Notes: a model not told the origin generated them from the letters alone. Shown: positions 54,293-63,374, counted from the stretch's first letter. The stretch is DNA of 64,000 nt from Metallosphaera hakonensis JCM 8857 = DSM 7519 (GCF_003201675.2 NZ_CP029287.2:1240001-1304000); one strand, 5' to 3'. Translations and numbers: made by a program.

Positions 54293-54544
54293 AGATGATG
54301 CAATTTTTGAATCGAGACTATAAATTATCCTTATATCTCCATTACTTTTATTGAGTTGGACATTTGATGCTTACTCTTTCAAAAGAAGATTGATGTAGAT
54401 CCATGCTAAAAATTTTTAGATAATCCTAATCGAAATGGCCTAATTTTTACACTTTTCTCTATACTTTTTCACAGAAATTATATCATTTATAGTAAAATTA
54501 GTAAAACATTCTGATTAGTATCGATGAACTTGTATTATTCTAGC

Positions 54545-55753
54545 CTAAGTCCTTCCCATCGCTCCTTGTAAAGTTAGTAAAATAACCATTAGGTAATCTC
54601 TTAATTCACGTGTCATGAGAAAGTTGTTCCTTACGTGCTCCCTTGCAACCTGCCCAATCCTCTCTCTTATTTCTTTGTTTCTCAAAAGGTATATTAAGTA
54701 ATGCGTAGCCTCTTCTGGAGTATTCACGAGAAAACCAGTATATCCGTGAATTATTTGTAATGGTATACCTCCAGTATTTCCCCCTATTACTGCCTTTCTC
54801 TTCCACATGGCCTCGCTTACAGTCAATCCGAATCCTTCCTTAACAGACTTCTGCATAACCACTGTAGCTCCTCTCTGAAAGGCATTAACCTCAAGATCGC
54901 TATCTGGGGGTAAGAGGAGTAGATGAACGTCTTTCACCCCCTCAGCGGCCTTAATAGTTTCACGATATACTAGTTCGCCCTCTGGATCATCCGACGCTGG
55001 GCTACCTAGATAAACAAGTTGGGCATCAACATGCTTCTTTAAGCCCTTAAATGATTGTATGACTCCCACCGGATCTTTGGCCCTGTCGAATCTACTAATC
55101 TGGGTTATAAGTGGTCTCTCAGTATCTATTTCAAATTTCCTAAGTATCCTCTCTACTGTAAAACTGGATATTTCCCTGTTCTTCACGCTTAACGGATCGA
55201 TGGACGGTGGTATAACGAATTGGGGTACGTTGAGGTCTTCCCTACCAAATACCGATGATGATATGATCATAGAATCGTATAGTTGAACGTATTTTCTCAA
55301 GAAATTCCAAACGGGCGGATAAGGATTCGAAATGTCAATATGACATCTCCATACCCATTTTCCCTTTTTCTTCCCCTTGATTAGGCCAGCCGGCTGAGGA
55401 TCATGGATGAACACCACATCATAGTCCAGAGGAATCTCAGAGAGATTGATGCCCTGCCATTTCTCATAAATTTTGAAGCTATCATCGAGCAACTCTCCAA
55501 CGCCATTTTGAAGAGAATTATGGAAAGTTTTTGTTACATTAAAGAAACTATTGTCACCTCTAATGACTTTCCATTGTGTATTTATTCCCAACTCGTTCAT
55601 CATTGGTACTAATTTACTGAGAATTTCTGCGACTCCGCCACCTTTTGGGGTTGAATTAATGTGAAGAACTGAAATGCCCTTGAGTTCCTCGGCTATTCTA
55701 AAAATAGCATCCAACTCGTTTTCTCCTATAATCTCTGCGTATTTTTCTATCAT
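54545..55753 (-). CDS. treT: Trehalose glycosyltransferring synthase TreT
   Basis: This 402-aa GT4-family retaining glycosyltransferase joins NDP-glucose and glucose to make trehalose, a compatible solute. Typical features are INSTPKGGGVAEIL near residue 33, VFIHDPQPAGL near 114, HIDISNP near 137, QISRFDRAKDP near 220 and VKEGFGLTVSEAMW near 308 followed by GGNTGGIPLQI. It overlaps the DUF5752 gene by 4 bp. Confidence 0.88.
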   Translation of the reverse strand: MIEKYAEIIGENELDAIFRIAEELKGISVLHINSTPKGGGVAEILSKLVPMMNELGINTQWKVIRGDNSFFNVTKTFHNSLQNGVGELLDDSFKIYEKWQGINLSEIPLDYDVVFIHDPQPAGLIKGKKKGKWVWRCHIDISNPYPPVWNFLRKYVQLYDSMIISSSVFGREDLNVPQFVIPPSIDPLSVKNREISSFTVERILRKFEIDTERPLITQISRFDRAKDPVGVIQSFKGLKKHVDAQLVYLGSPASDDPEGELVYRETIKAAEGVKDVHLLLLPPDSDLEVNAFQRGATVVMQKSVKEGFGLTVSEAMWKRKAVIGGNTGGIPLQIIHGYTGFLVNTPEEATHYLIYLLRNKEIRERIGQVAREHVRNNFLMTRELRDYLMVILLTLQGAMGRT

Positions 55754-56409
55754 TGGTATATCACCTTATTAACGATCAATAGAATGTCCTGCCTCAGGGT
55801 CTCTTCGTCAACATAGGTCTGAGGATCTATCTTTGAAAGTTTATCAGCTAGATTTGAAACATGAAATTCCTCGTCCAACCATGCCGAGAAGTCGTTTCTT
55901 TGACTGTAGCCCATAGCTCTACGAAAAACGAAGTGATATACTACAGATCTCATTGTAATGTTTGAAATAATATCTATAAACTCTCCAATGGAGTTAGCCT
56001 TTTTACCAGTATCAAAGACCACTGGCCTACACGTTATGAAATGGAAGGGTTTCTGTGCCCTAGTCTTATTCGTGGAGGACTCTAGGATCTTGAGAATTTC
56101 ATCCCTTACCTGTTCAACCGTTTTTGGTTCTGCTCCCTCCACATCAGATACCTTATATGCCAAGGAATCATCGTGAAGTTCATTTCTTAGCCAAAAGGCG
56201 AAATCGTTATGTAAATCGTAAGGTACCACATGACTAGAAAATACTGGATGAAAGACGTGATAGAACAAAGAGAAACCGTCCACTTTTCGTATTCCATCGA
56301 TTAGCTCCTCAATTGTATAAGCTTTTCTTCCAGCATAAATTGGGGGATAATAAGCTGCGTGAAATTCGAATGATTTCTTTGCTTTCAAGTCCAATATTTG
56401 AGATGCCAT
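55750..56409 (-). CDS. DUF5752 family protein
   Basis: This 219-aa protein contains two similar halves, each with an FxxHxxxF-type motif: DGFSLFYHVFHPVF with HNDFAFWLRNELHDD, and RSVVYHFVFRRAMG with RNDFSAWLDEEFHVS. It is the upstream gene of treT and translationally coupled to it, the usual neighbourhood for this family in Sulfolobales. A regulatory or accessory role in trehalose synthesis is inferred from position only. Confidence 0.72.
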   Translation of the reverse strand: MASQILDLKAKKSFEFHAAYYPPIYAGRKAYTIEELIDGIRKVDGFSLFYHVFHPVFSSHVVPYDLHNDFAFWLRNELHDDSLAYKVSDVEGAEPKTVEQVRDEILKILESSTNKTRAQKPFHFITCRPVVFDTGKKANSIGEFIDIISNITMRSVVYHFVFRRAMGYSQRNDFSAWLDEEFHVSNLADKLSKIDPQTYVDEETLRQDILLIVNKVIYQ

Positions 56410-56623
56410 GCCTACTTTTTGTATCTTATATCTAATAAAAGGAACTGAAGTATTTTTGGTTAAAAAACGAGTTTCATAGTTATATACTCTAAAAACTCAA
56501 GAATTAGTAGGTTAATATTCCGTGGAAATAAATCTTATGATTTCAGGAGTTAAGGGAGATCTACATTTTTATAGTTAAAGAAAGAACGACCATTTTATCT
56601 TTTTATAGTCAATGGCGTTTAAT

Positions 56624-57133
56624 CTATCTAACAAGCTCATCCAATGAGATGAAGGAATATTTACCCTCGCCTCTATATTCTACCAATTGCTTATTGGAAC
56701 CTAAGCCTATGGATACAATCTTCACGCCGTGAAAATTTACCTCTATCTGAATCTCAGAGTGCCCATGAAATAAAGTATTTATCCTAAACAGGTTAGATAA
56801 AACCTTCGCTCTCAATCCCCTGGAGCCTATACTTATATCGAGTATGTAACCTGTTCCGACACCGAATGGAGGTTCATGGGCGATTACAAAGGGAGTTGAG
56901 AAGTCAACGGATAGATCCAGCTCCCTATTAACTAGCAAGCCATTCCTTTCCATGTACTTCATGGCCGTCACACTATCTATTTCTCCCAGTATCCCTTTGA
57001 AGTTCTTGATCCTCTGGGGGCACTCTACGTCGCCCAAGCCCAATATCTTCTTTCCGCTTCTATTAAGTAACTCTATCGCATCCTCTTTGCAAGGGAGACC
57101 TGAAATCATGAGTATAGAGCTCATGGAGCTCAT
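56624..57133 (-). CDS. Metallophosphoesterase-like protein
   Basis: This 169-aa protein has late calcineurin-type motifs FVIAHEPPFGVGTG near residue 84 and LFHGHSEIQIE near 120, plus SIGLGSN; the early D-x-H motif is not obvious (ISGLPCKEDA), so the fold may be trimmed. It is the last gene of a four-gene operon and its start lies 71 bp inside the CitG-like gene. Substrate unknown. Confidence 0.68.
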   Translation of the reverse strand: MSSMSSILMISGLPCKEDAIELLNRSGKKILGLGDVECPQRIKNFKGILGEIDSVTAMKYMERNGLLVNRELDLSVDFSTPFVIAHEPPFGVGTGYILDISIGSRGLRAKVLSNLFRINTLFHGHSEIQIEVNFHGVKIVSIGLGSNKQLVEYRGEGKYSFISLDELVR

Positions 57134-57950
57134 ATAGAGCTATACCTGAAGCTATTAAATCAGCAGTGGAACCTGGGTTTAGTTTTCTTCGAACTAAAAA
57201 TTCATTGAAAAACTCTAACTCGTGTTCCAATGGACAGTGCAGTATTCTTCGTGCCATTGACGAAACATTAATGGCCACTCTATGCCCCCATTTCCTAGAG
57301 ATAAGACCGTCAGGTATCCTCGAAAGCAGATGAAGAAAGGCAAATTGAGCTGAGCTGACGAAGGTTTCACATGGCCTTGCTGAAAGAATTTGGAATACAT
57401 CAAGGGAATTGGGATACCCACTCACCATTTCTCTGGGAACAGGGTCAAACATGGTTGACCAATTGAGTACTTGCCATAGAGATAGGTCTTCTTGTCTATA
57501 ATCCATCTTTTCTGTCTTTCCAAGATAGCTTGGCGATATGATTTCCAAAGACTTCTTGAACCATTTCCAATCTTCATTACCCAAAGAGCGTATCACCTGG
57601 GATGAAGTGGTTAGAAGTGCCTTCAGATCTCTCGAGGTTGGAGATGAATAGGCCAAAGGAAGCAGTAACATGGCCGTTCCCAATAGCGCGAATCTCTTGT
57701 CTGTGACTCTATACAGTAAGTCCATCAAGGGTAGCTCACGGTTATATCCTCGCACACACGCCTCGGTATATGATTCTCTTAATTTCATTGCTGATAAAAT
57801 TATATCCCTGAATGCGACTGTCTCTAAGTCCTGAAAGGGACTTGCATTTCCCGGTTTAGGTATGGAGGCCTCAACTATAGAGGCCACAGATAGACTCAAA
57901 CCTACTCTGCTACAAAACCTGTACAAATCCACGAGTTCTTCTGTCCCCAA
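57063..57950 (-). CDS. CitG-like triphosphoribosyl-dephospho-CoA synthase family protein
   Basis: This 295-aa all-helical protein has the family hallmark EASIPKPGNAS near residue 28 and NPGSTADLIASG near 265. In bacteria CitG makes the prosthetic-group precursor of citrate lyase, but no citrate or malonate lyase genes are seen here, so a different nucleotide-type substrate is likely. It is coupled to the nucleotidyltransferase gene by a 41-bp overlap. Confidence 0.75.
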   Translation of the reverse strand: MGTEELVDLYRFCSRVGLSLSVASIVEASIPKPGNASPFQDLETVAFRDIILSAMKLRESYTEACVRGYNRELPLMDLLYRVTDKRFALLGTAMLLLPLAYSSPTSRDLKALLTTSSQVIRSLGNEDWKWFKKSLEIISPSYLGKTEKMDYRQEDLSLWQVLNWSTMFDPVPREMVSGYPNSLDVFQILSARPCETFVSSAQFAFLHLLSRIPDGLISRKWGHRVAINVSSMARRILHCPLEHELEFFNEFLVRRKLNPGSTADLIASGIALYELHELYTHDFRSPLQRGCDRVT

Positions 57951-58803
57951 TCAGTATCACTTGCCTCTTTGAACATTCCATTCTAACTCCCTTAATCCTT
58001 ACTCTTTTGGACTTATACAGAGCGGTCGAGAATATACCTTCCCATGAGACTATTTCATAAAAGTCGCGGGCATAAAGATAAGCTATGGACGGATAGAAAA
58101 GGGAATTACAATCCCCCTCTAGCTCACCCTCTACCTCAACTTCTTCCTTAACTTCACAAACATCTCTGCAGTACGGGTGAGGTCGATCATCTACGAATGA
58201 GAAAGAATACTTGATACTCCTATATACCCCTCTTGTTCTAATATCGTAGAGCCCTTTTACAACACTTACATCTAAAGAATAGTTCTTTGAAGTTTCTGCT
58301 ATCCAATCTGGATCTGGTTGTCCACCTTTGAAGGAGCCCATGAAATCCTCTGCCGCTTTACATCCGTAGATTACGAGGTCTATGTCGGATCTTTCATGCT
58401 GTATTCCCAGTAAAATAGAACCCGTTACACCTAACCTGGAATTTGGGACCTTGTCTAAAAGTGAAAATAATGTATCAGACTGATTGATTTTCTTTTCATT
58501 TGTTATTACCTTTTCAAAGACATCTTCAGGCAAAATATGTCTTCTTATTTGTGATCTATAGATCACTGGAAATTCTACGCCGTAACAAGGCTCCATTGAA
58601 AAAGTTTGAGGAGATCTCATCAAGTTATGAACTCCATAATACTTCAAGATCCTGTCGTATCCTTTCCATAGGCCGGTTCCAGTGAATGTGTATTTGATGT
58701 AACCAAAGAGGTATCCAGGTGGGTTCTGATTAGTAATCACGAATCCGAAGTTTCCGTCTTTGTCTGAAAACGCGTCTTTATCCAAGTAATAACTTCTCCC
58801 CAT
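57910..58803 (-). CDS. Nucleotidyltransferase-fold protein
   Basis: The central segment of this 297-aa protein, TGSILLGIQHERSDIDLVIYG near residue 126, is the Pol-beta-type nucleotidyltransferase motif (G-S plus D-x-D), with a third Asp in LDVSVVKG near 175. A Cys pair with His (HPYCRDVCEV) lies near 209. It overlaps both neighbours (67 bp with the DUF1464 gene), indicating tight coupling. Confidence 0.74.
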   Translation of the reverse strand: MGRSYYLDKDAFSDKDGNFGFVITNQNPPGYLFGYIKYTFTGTGLWKGYDRILKYYGVHNLMRSPQTFSMEPCYGVEFPVIYRSQIRRHILPEDVFEKVITNEKKINQSDTLFSLLDKVPNSRLGVTGSILLGIQHERSDIDLVIYGCKAAEDFMGSFKGGQPDPDWIAETSKNYSLDVSVVKGLYDIRTRGVYRSIKYSFSFVDDRPHPYCRDVCEVKEEVEVEGELEGDCNSLFYPSIAYLYARDFYEIVSWEGIFSTALYKSKRVRIKGVRMECSKRQVILIGDRRTRGFVQVL

Positions 58804-59657
58804 TCCTCGATTTCCACGTAATCTATGGCCGTTCCTGAGCTATAAAGCATTTCAATATATTCCTTAAATCTGAAGCCAGAGATGGCCGATGCTATATAAG
58901 CCGCCCCCACAGACGCTTCCTTAAATCTAAAATGGAATTTCTTCCCGAAAGGAACTTCGTCCTTTCTTTTCCCTGAAACTATTATTGGGATATTATATAG
59001 CCTGGAGTAATAAGTGGAAAATATCTCTACTATTTCTAGAGCCCTCTTGAATTCTCCACTAGAATAAATTGTCCTCTTGGTAAGATTTTTATGCTGAGAC
59101 ATAATGTAAGCCAGTTCTCCGTCCATGAAGCCTGCAGATCCAGGTAATGTAGAACCCCCAAGTCCATCAACAATAACACCTCCAAAAACTACTAAAACGG
59201 AAATGAATTTAGATCCAGCCTCTACTAGAACGAAACTATCAAACATTGATCTGTAGAAGAAAGCCGAAGCGACCTTATCTGCTGTCCCTAGGTCTATCAT
59301 GTTCTTCTTTCTATGGCTTGGAACGCTAGTTAGCTCTATGACTGAAGGTATTGTAACGCCATTCATCAACCTAGAAGCTCTTAAAAAACTATGGAGTGGA
59401 CCCTTGTCAGTAAGGGATAAGGTCATAAGAAATATCTTGAACTCGTCTATGTCCTTAGATCTGATAAACGGAAGACCGTGACCTGAAGGTAAAGCAACTA
59501 GACTCGGCTTATATTTAAGAATGAAGTTTATTATAGAAGAGGAGTCCTTCTCCACCAGGTCTGTGAGATATTCTTCATAGCGAACCAGTCTACCTGTTTG
59601 ATCAATCAAAGCTACTCCATATGTGGTAGATCCAGGATCGATGCCTGCGAAAATCAT
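58737..59657 (-). CDS. DUF1464 family ASKHA-type protein
   Basis: This 306-aa protein begins with the actin/hexokinase-type phosphate loop MIFAGIDPGSTTYGVAL and has GGSTLPGSAGFMDGELAY near residue 167 and EASVGAAYIASA near 262, fitting the DUF1464 sugar/acetate-kinase-like family. It is the first gene of the DUF1464, nucleotidyltransferase, CitG-like and phosphoesterase operon. Substrate unknown. Confidence 0.8.
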   Translation of the reverse strand: MIFAGIDPGSTTYGVALIDQTGRLVRYEEYLTDLVEKDSSSIINFILKYKPSLVALPSGHGLPFIRSKDIDEFKIFLMTLSLTDKGPLHSFLRASRLMNGVTIPSVIELTSVPSHRKKNMIDLGTADKVASAFFYRSMFDSFVLVEAGSKFISVLVVFGGVIVDGLGGSTLPGSAGFMDGELAYIMSQHKNLTKRTIYSSGEFKRALEIVEIFSTYYSRLYNIPIIVSGKRKDEVPFGKKFHFRFKEASVGAAYIASAISGFRFKEYIEMLYSSGTAIDYVEIEEWGEVITWIKTRFQTKTETSDS

Positions 59658-59784
59658 AAAGTAAAACGATCATAGATTCTTAAGAAAGTTAGTGATGAGA
59701 TTTAATTTACCTTGAGAGATGAAAGAAGCGGGCAGCCACTGACTAGGATTGAAGTTTATATACTAATGTATACTAAGTTAAGGT

Positions 59785-60321
59785 ATGGCGCAAACCAAAA
59801 AGTCCGCTAGGCGGCCATGTTTCATGGATCAAGAGGTTCATAGAAAATTACAAGAATTAGCTGATAAAAAAAAGATGAGTCTCTATGACTATACTAATTA
59901 TCTTCTAGAATCTGCCCTTGAAATAGAGAACAGTGGCGTTGGGTTAGAAAACCTGAAGGAACTAATGATCGTTCTAGGGAGAATCGCCCAAAACTACAAG
60001 GGTATCATAGTAATAGCGCCTTTTTCAACCCTGAGTACTCCTAGTGAATGGAGAGATTTGGGGAAAAGATTAGGAATTATTGCCAAAGAGAGCTTTAGTA
60101 ATGAAAGAGATAGCGTTATAAAAATGTGTAAAAGCCTCCTCCAAGTCTTTGGATATGTCCAGGAAGCGAGCAACTACGTTAGAGTGGTATCACCATCCCT
60201 AATGTCTGATAATACGCTCAACAACCTAAAGGAACTATTGGAAGGGATTTTGGAAAGTTCGTCCTTAAAAGGTTCAGTATTCTGGGATAAGGGTATTATT
60301 GGGATTAAATTTGAGAGCTAA
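59785..60321 (+). CDS. Conserved hypothetical protein with RHH-like N-terminus
   Basis: The N-terminal 45 residues of this 178-aa protein (CFMDQEVHRKLQELADKKKM and LYDYTNYLLESAL) look like a ribbon-helix-helix DNA-binding unit; the remainder is a helical domain. It is divergent from the DUF1464 gene, with a TATA-like TTTATATAC about 30 bp upstream of the ATG. Regulator of the divergent operon is one reading, not proven. Confidence 0.68.
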   Translation: MAQTKKSARRPCFMDQEVHRKLQELADKKKMSLYDYTNYLLESALEIENSGVGLENLKELMIVLGRIAQNYKGIIVIAPFSTLSTPSEWRDLGKRLGIIAKESFSNERDSVIKMCKSLLQVFGYVQEASNYVRVVSPSLMSDNTLNNLKELLEGILESSSLKGSVFWDKGIIGIKFES

Positions 60322-60371
60322 TAAAAAATGATACGTCTTCGCGTTAAATATAAATGCACCAGCAAAGATAA

Positions 60372-60704
60372 TTATTTAGGGGGTATGTAACCAGGGATCC
60401 GATCACATGATGCGATATTCTGTGCGGCCGTAGTCCAGCCTGGATTAGGACGCTGGCCTCCCAAGCCAGAGATCCCGGGTTCAAATCCCGGCGGTCGCAT
60501 TGTGGGGAGATCCCCCATACCCCCCGCGGGGCGTATCCCCGCACCCCTAATCTTGATATAAGTTTCGACTACATCAGTTAAGGGACCGACGTAAGTTTCC
60601 CTCGCCTTACCGTTCTCATACTCTAGCTTGTAAACGTAATACCTCCCTTTTCTTTCACGTAAAATGTAGTCGCCGTATTTATAACGCGTCTTATCTCTCG
60701 TCAT
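60372..60704 (-). pseudogene. SSV-type (fusellovirus) integrase N-terminal fragment int(N)
   Basis: From ATG 60704 the frame reads [20 protein letters not shown], then [11 protein letters not shown] and [15 protein letters not shown], the characteristic start of SSV integrases. It then runs through the tRNA-Gly gene ([15 protein letters not shown] is the tRNA read in this frame) and stops at 60372. SSV integration splits the integrase gene at the tRNA, leaving int(N) beside the intact tRNA. No int(C) half is visible in the window, so this is a leftover of a decayed provirus. Confidence 0.82.
60424..60499 (+). tRNA. tRNA-Gly (CCC), provirus attachment site
   Basis: Acceptor stem GCGGCCG pairs with CGGTCGC (one G-U), anticodon stem CTGGC/GCCAG encloses loop CTCCCAA with anticodon CCC, and the T arm is CCCGGGTTCAAATCCCGG. 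No intron. The 3' half overlaps, on the other strand, an SSV-type integrase N-terminal fragment, marking it as a viral integration target. Confidence 0.93.
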
Positions 60705-61544
60705 TTTTACGTTCAGTATTATGATTGCCAAAATGAACTTATAAGCAAGGCAAAACGTAAAATTTTGCCGTCAAAAAACGTGATATTGAAAGAAGATAGC
60801 AAGAGTCTTATTAAAAACATCTTCTCTTTTTTATCTTATATGAGGAAGGCAGTTTTATCTACTCTAGAATTAGGACTCGTTCTTCTCGACTTGTCCCTCT
60901 AACTTCACTCCATAGACCACCCTACAAATACTACGATTACAAATTGTATTAGTCCCTCACAATCTACAATTCCTATTGTTTACGGAAACGCGTCCGCTTA
61001 TAAAAATCACAGACATCTGCGCCACTCCATACGCTAACTTACGACCTTTCCTTTTAAGAGGTGGATTTGCCCTCTTAGGCCCTGAGCTGTAATGGATAGC
61101 GATTCATAAATTTATTGCGAATTGTAATTCTGGCAAAAATAGATCTAATAAAGGAAATTGTTAAGCGGTAATCCTTACTTAGTCCATACGGAAGCGCTCG
61201 ATAAAATTCATTCTATTTCGAAAAATAAACTGAGTTTGCAAAGACGCTTGAATCGCCTGTACTGGATATATAAGGACTATCAACTGAGAAGAATCTGGAA
61301 AAGGTCTTATACATATAAAAGGACTATCTTTCAGGCTCGATAAAGCAGATATTGCTACTCATGATATCTCTACTCCCCATATATCTAACTACTCGTGATA
61401 AGTAGGTGTCCATGCTTTTACTTTCCCATATTCATCCATGATGGTGTAAATTGTGTCATTGGACTATCTAGTTATACTTAATCATAATCTAAAGCGTTCT
61501 ATAGCGTCCAAAGCCACTCGATGTATCAGAGAAGGTCATATTGC

Positions 61545-61615
61545 GGGGATACCAGCTATAGTTGTGTATTCCGCCTGAAAATTAAGTTTCTTACACATCT
61601 ATCCAGGTAAGCCGC
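61545..61615 (+). repeat. IS256-type MITE, 71 bp, older copy
   Basis: It starts GGGGATACCAGCTATAGTTG and ends ACACATCTATCCAGGTAAGC, the same layout as the 71-bp MITE at 61961 and the ends of the IS256-type element at 40272. The flanking octamers CATATTGC and CGATTTGC agree at five of eight positions, consistent with an eroded target duplication. Confidence 0.65.
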
Positions 61616-61960
61616 CGATTTGCCCCTTAAAAAGGCTATCTTCTTCCACACCCCAGTGAGGATTTCCCTACTTTTAGATCTCTTGTTACTGCTTCCCCAT
61701 GATTCCGTTGTTTTAAACAAACCAAGGTACAACTATCGTGTAACCATCCACTACAGGATAGATGGTTTCCAGAACTAGACTAGCGACCCTGAGGGGTACG
61801 GGTATCTCCCTTTGGAATCCCTCCTCATACTTTGCGGACCTCTTTGGATCGTTTATAAGCCGGTCCTATCCTGTAGTAACTAGCCTTGTTTACGAAAGCC
61901 AGCGGACTCCAATACTTTCAGTTGCTCTGAGGCATCGTCTTCGTATACGAGTGTAATTAG

Positions 61961-62031
61961 GGGGCTACCAGTTATAGTTGTGTATTTCGCCTAAAAATGA
62001 CGCCTCTTACACATCTATACGGGAAAGCCTC
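61961..62031 (+). repeat. IS256-type MITE, 71 bp, with 8-bp target duplication
   Basis: Left GGGGCTACCAGTTATAGTTG is identical to the left end of the IS256-type element at 40272, and the right end (CTTACACATCTATACGGGAA then AGCCTC) resembles its right end. Perfect direct repeats GTAATTAG flank it at 61953-61960 and 62032-62039, the 8-bp duplication expected for IS256 transposases. Confidence 0.85.
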
Positions 62032-62162
62032 GTAATTAGCATCTATCGGAAAACTCTCTTCAAGGGAGTAATATTCCGATAAACAGTAGTATGAATCTCC
62101 TCAAGGCAACAGTCCTGGAGTATAAAGCATTAGTCTCAGGGATTCGTAGTATGATTACAAGA

Positions 62163-62567
62163 CTATGGAAAATTGGAGCAAACATCTCCTTTTTTAGTAT
62201 AATCTAAAATTCTATCTCTGACTTCATCTATAAAATTTAGACCATCATACCTCTTTCTTATGTTTCCCAAAGAGAACAACACTATGTTATCTCGCTTTAT
62301 GCACTCAGGATAGTATCCGTTATATTCCATGGTAGGCGAGAAAAGAACAATTATCATAGAAACAGGAAAATTTGAAAGCTTGTTAGTCAACTTCTCCATT
62401 ATGAATGATGCGTTAAATGCGTTCTTGCTCCAATTATATGCGAATAAACTGATATGGATTATTTCAGTCATGGTGATAGTACTAATACCGGTAGACTCAA
62501 GCTCTTCTTTTATTTGCTCCAGTATTAATCTATCTATCCTGTTAGCGCTCACAATGAGTGATTCCAC
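62163..62567 (-). CDS. Hypothetical protein (134 aa)
   Basis: This mostly helical protein (start MESLIVSANRIDRLILEQIK) has a central hydrophobic strand (PVSMIIVLFSP) and a Cys/Tyr-rich turn (YNGYYPECIKRDN). No family is recognised. Its start lies 4 bp from the structured element at 62572, which would be its 5' leader or upstream region. Viral or host origin cannot be decided. Confidence 0.5.
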   Translation of the reverse strand: MESLIVSANRIDRLILEQIKEELESTGISTITMTEIIHISLFAYNWSKNAFNASFIMEKLTNKLSNFPVSMIIVLFSPTMEYNGYYPECIKRDNIVLFSLGNIRKRYDGLNFIDEVRDRILDYTKKGDVCSNFP

Positions 62568-62571
62568 TGTA

Positions 62572-62638
62572 GGGGTCCCTGGAGACCCTAATTCACAGAC
62601 ACCCTAATAAGGGTACTCCTAGGGTGTCGCCGGACCCC
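62572..62638. other. Structured element of 67 bp (possible ncRNA or leader)
   Basis: An outer stem GGGGTCC/GGACCCC (62572-62578 with 62632-62638) encloses an inner perfect 8-bp stem GACACCCT/AGGGTGTC (62598-62605 with 62621-62628). An alternative hairpin GGGTC/GACCC can form in the left part. Both strands fold, so the direction is unknown: it may be an RNA upstream of tRNA-Phe or the leader of the 62163 gene. Confidence 0.45.
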
Positions 62639-62692
62639 TCAAAATCTCTGGGACAAAAGTTTTAAGTTTAGGCATTGCAATGTTTGTTACGT

Positions 62693-62778
62693 GCCGCCGT
62701 AGCTCAGCCCGGGAGAGCACCCGGCTGAAGACTTCCACAGAAACCGGGTTGTCCGGGGTTCAAGTCCCCGCGGCGGCA
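62693..62778 (+). tRNA. tRNA-Phe (GAA) with 12-nt intron
   Basis: Acceptor stem GCCGCCG pairs with CGGCGGC, anticodon stem CCCGG/CCGGG encloses loop CTGAAGA with anticodon GAA at 62727-62729, and the T arm is CCGGGGTTCAAGTCCCCG. A 12-nt intron (62731-62742) sits after position 37. A TATA-like TTTTAAGTTTA lies about 30 bp upstream. No CCA is encoded. Confidence 0.92.
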
Positions 62779-63374
62779 TATACTACATGATAATTAGGGG
62801 AAAGTGGGAGAAATTCACGTCATTGTCTAGAGATTGTTTGTGAACGTTCACGGAAGAAAACGGAGACGAATATGTTGCGTTTACATGTCTAACACTTTTA
62901 TCAGAAAAATTAAGCGTAATAATTCTAAAGTATCCCAAGGACTCATCTTCAGAACGATCGAGATAGCTAAAAACCACTAATATGAGGTGTATCAAGGGGA
63001 AGGGATAGGTAAACGGGAATTGCGTCAGGTAGATAGGCTCTGATAGTCTCAGGCAATCGAAGGTAAGGAGAACATATACGGGCTTAGTGATTAAGGTAAG
63101 CTTTCTTGTGTTGTATTAATAATCAGAAGAAATAAAGTAGAGAGGAGTTTCAGAGGCTGAAAGGTTCAGGGAACAGAGCACACCTAGCTCTTTGCTCCAT
63201 TGATGTAGGTAAGTTTGACGTAAAGCTTTTTGATCTCCCTCTGAAATTGATAGTATACCAACTCTTCTTGAGGGATCAAGAGTTACGTGAAAATGGGAGA
63301 TCTGTTTGAAGATACGGGCTTGGCCCAGGTTATCTCTTATCTTCAATCGTCTAAGCTCGAGAATACACTTGTTT
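62779..63374. other. Intergenic region with no recognised gene
   Basis: About 600 bp between tRNA-Phe and IS copy C. Two minus-strand frames of 70 and 76 codons (62783-62995 and 63116-63346) have no motif, promoter or compositional support. No int(C) half, tRNA repeat or other provirus boundary was found. Confidence 0.4.

Larger units (their letters stand above)
60705..62162. other. Degenerate region, probable provirus remains
   Basis: About 1.46 kb with no intact gene apart from the two MITEs annotated separately. A 61-codon basic frame at 61158-61343 (LSLQRRLNRLYWIYKDYQLR) could be a transposase fragment but is not convincing. Scattered short Ser/Tyr-rich frames near 60840-60930 and 61620-61960 resemble broken secreted-protein genes (a signal-like FPYF run at 61664, TSLVYESQ at 61880). 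Confidence 0.4.

Noticed and set aside
61105-61135. ATTGCGAATTGTAATTCTGG as a remnant of the IS256/Mutator-like element end
   Set aside because: The match to the IS end is about 20 bp with gaps and lacks the terminal inverted repeat; chance in an AT-rich region is possible.
61158-61343. A 61-codon basic ORF as a TnpB or transposase fragment
   Set aside because: Only general basic, helical character is visible; no catalytic motif or zinc finger, and the surroundings are degenerate.
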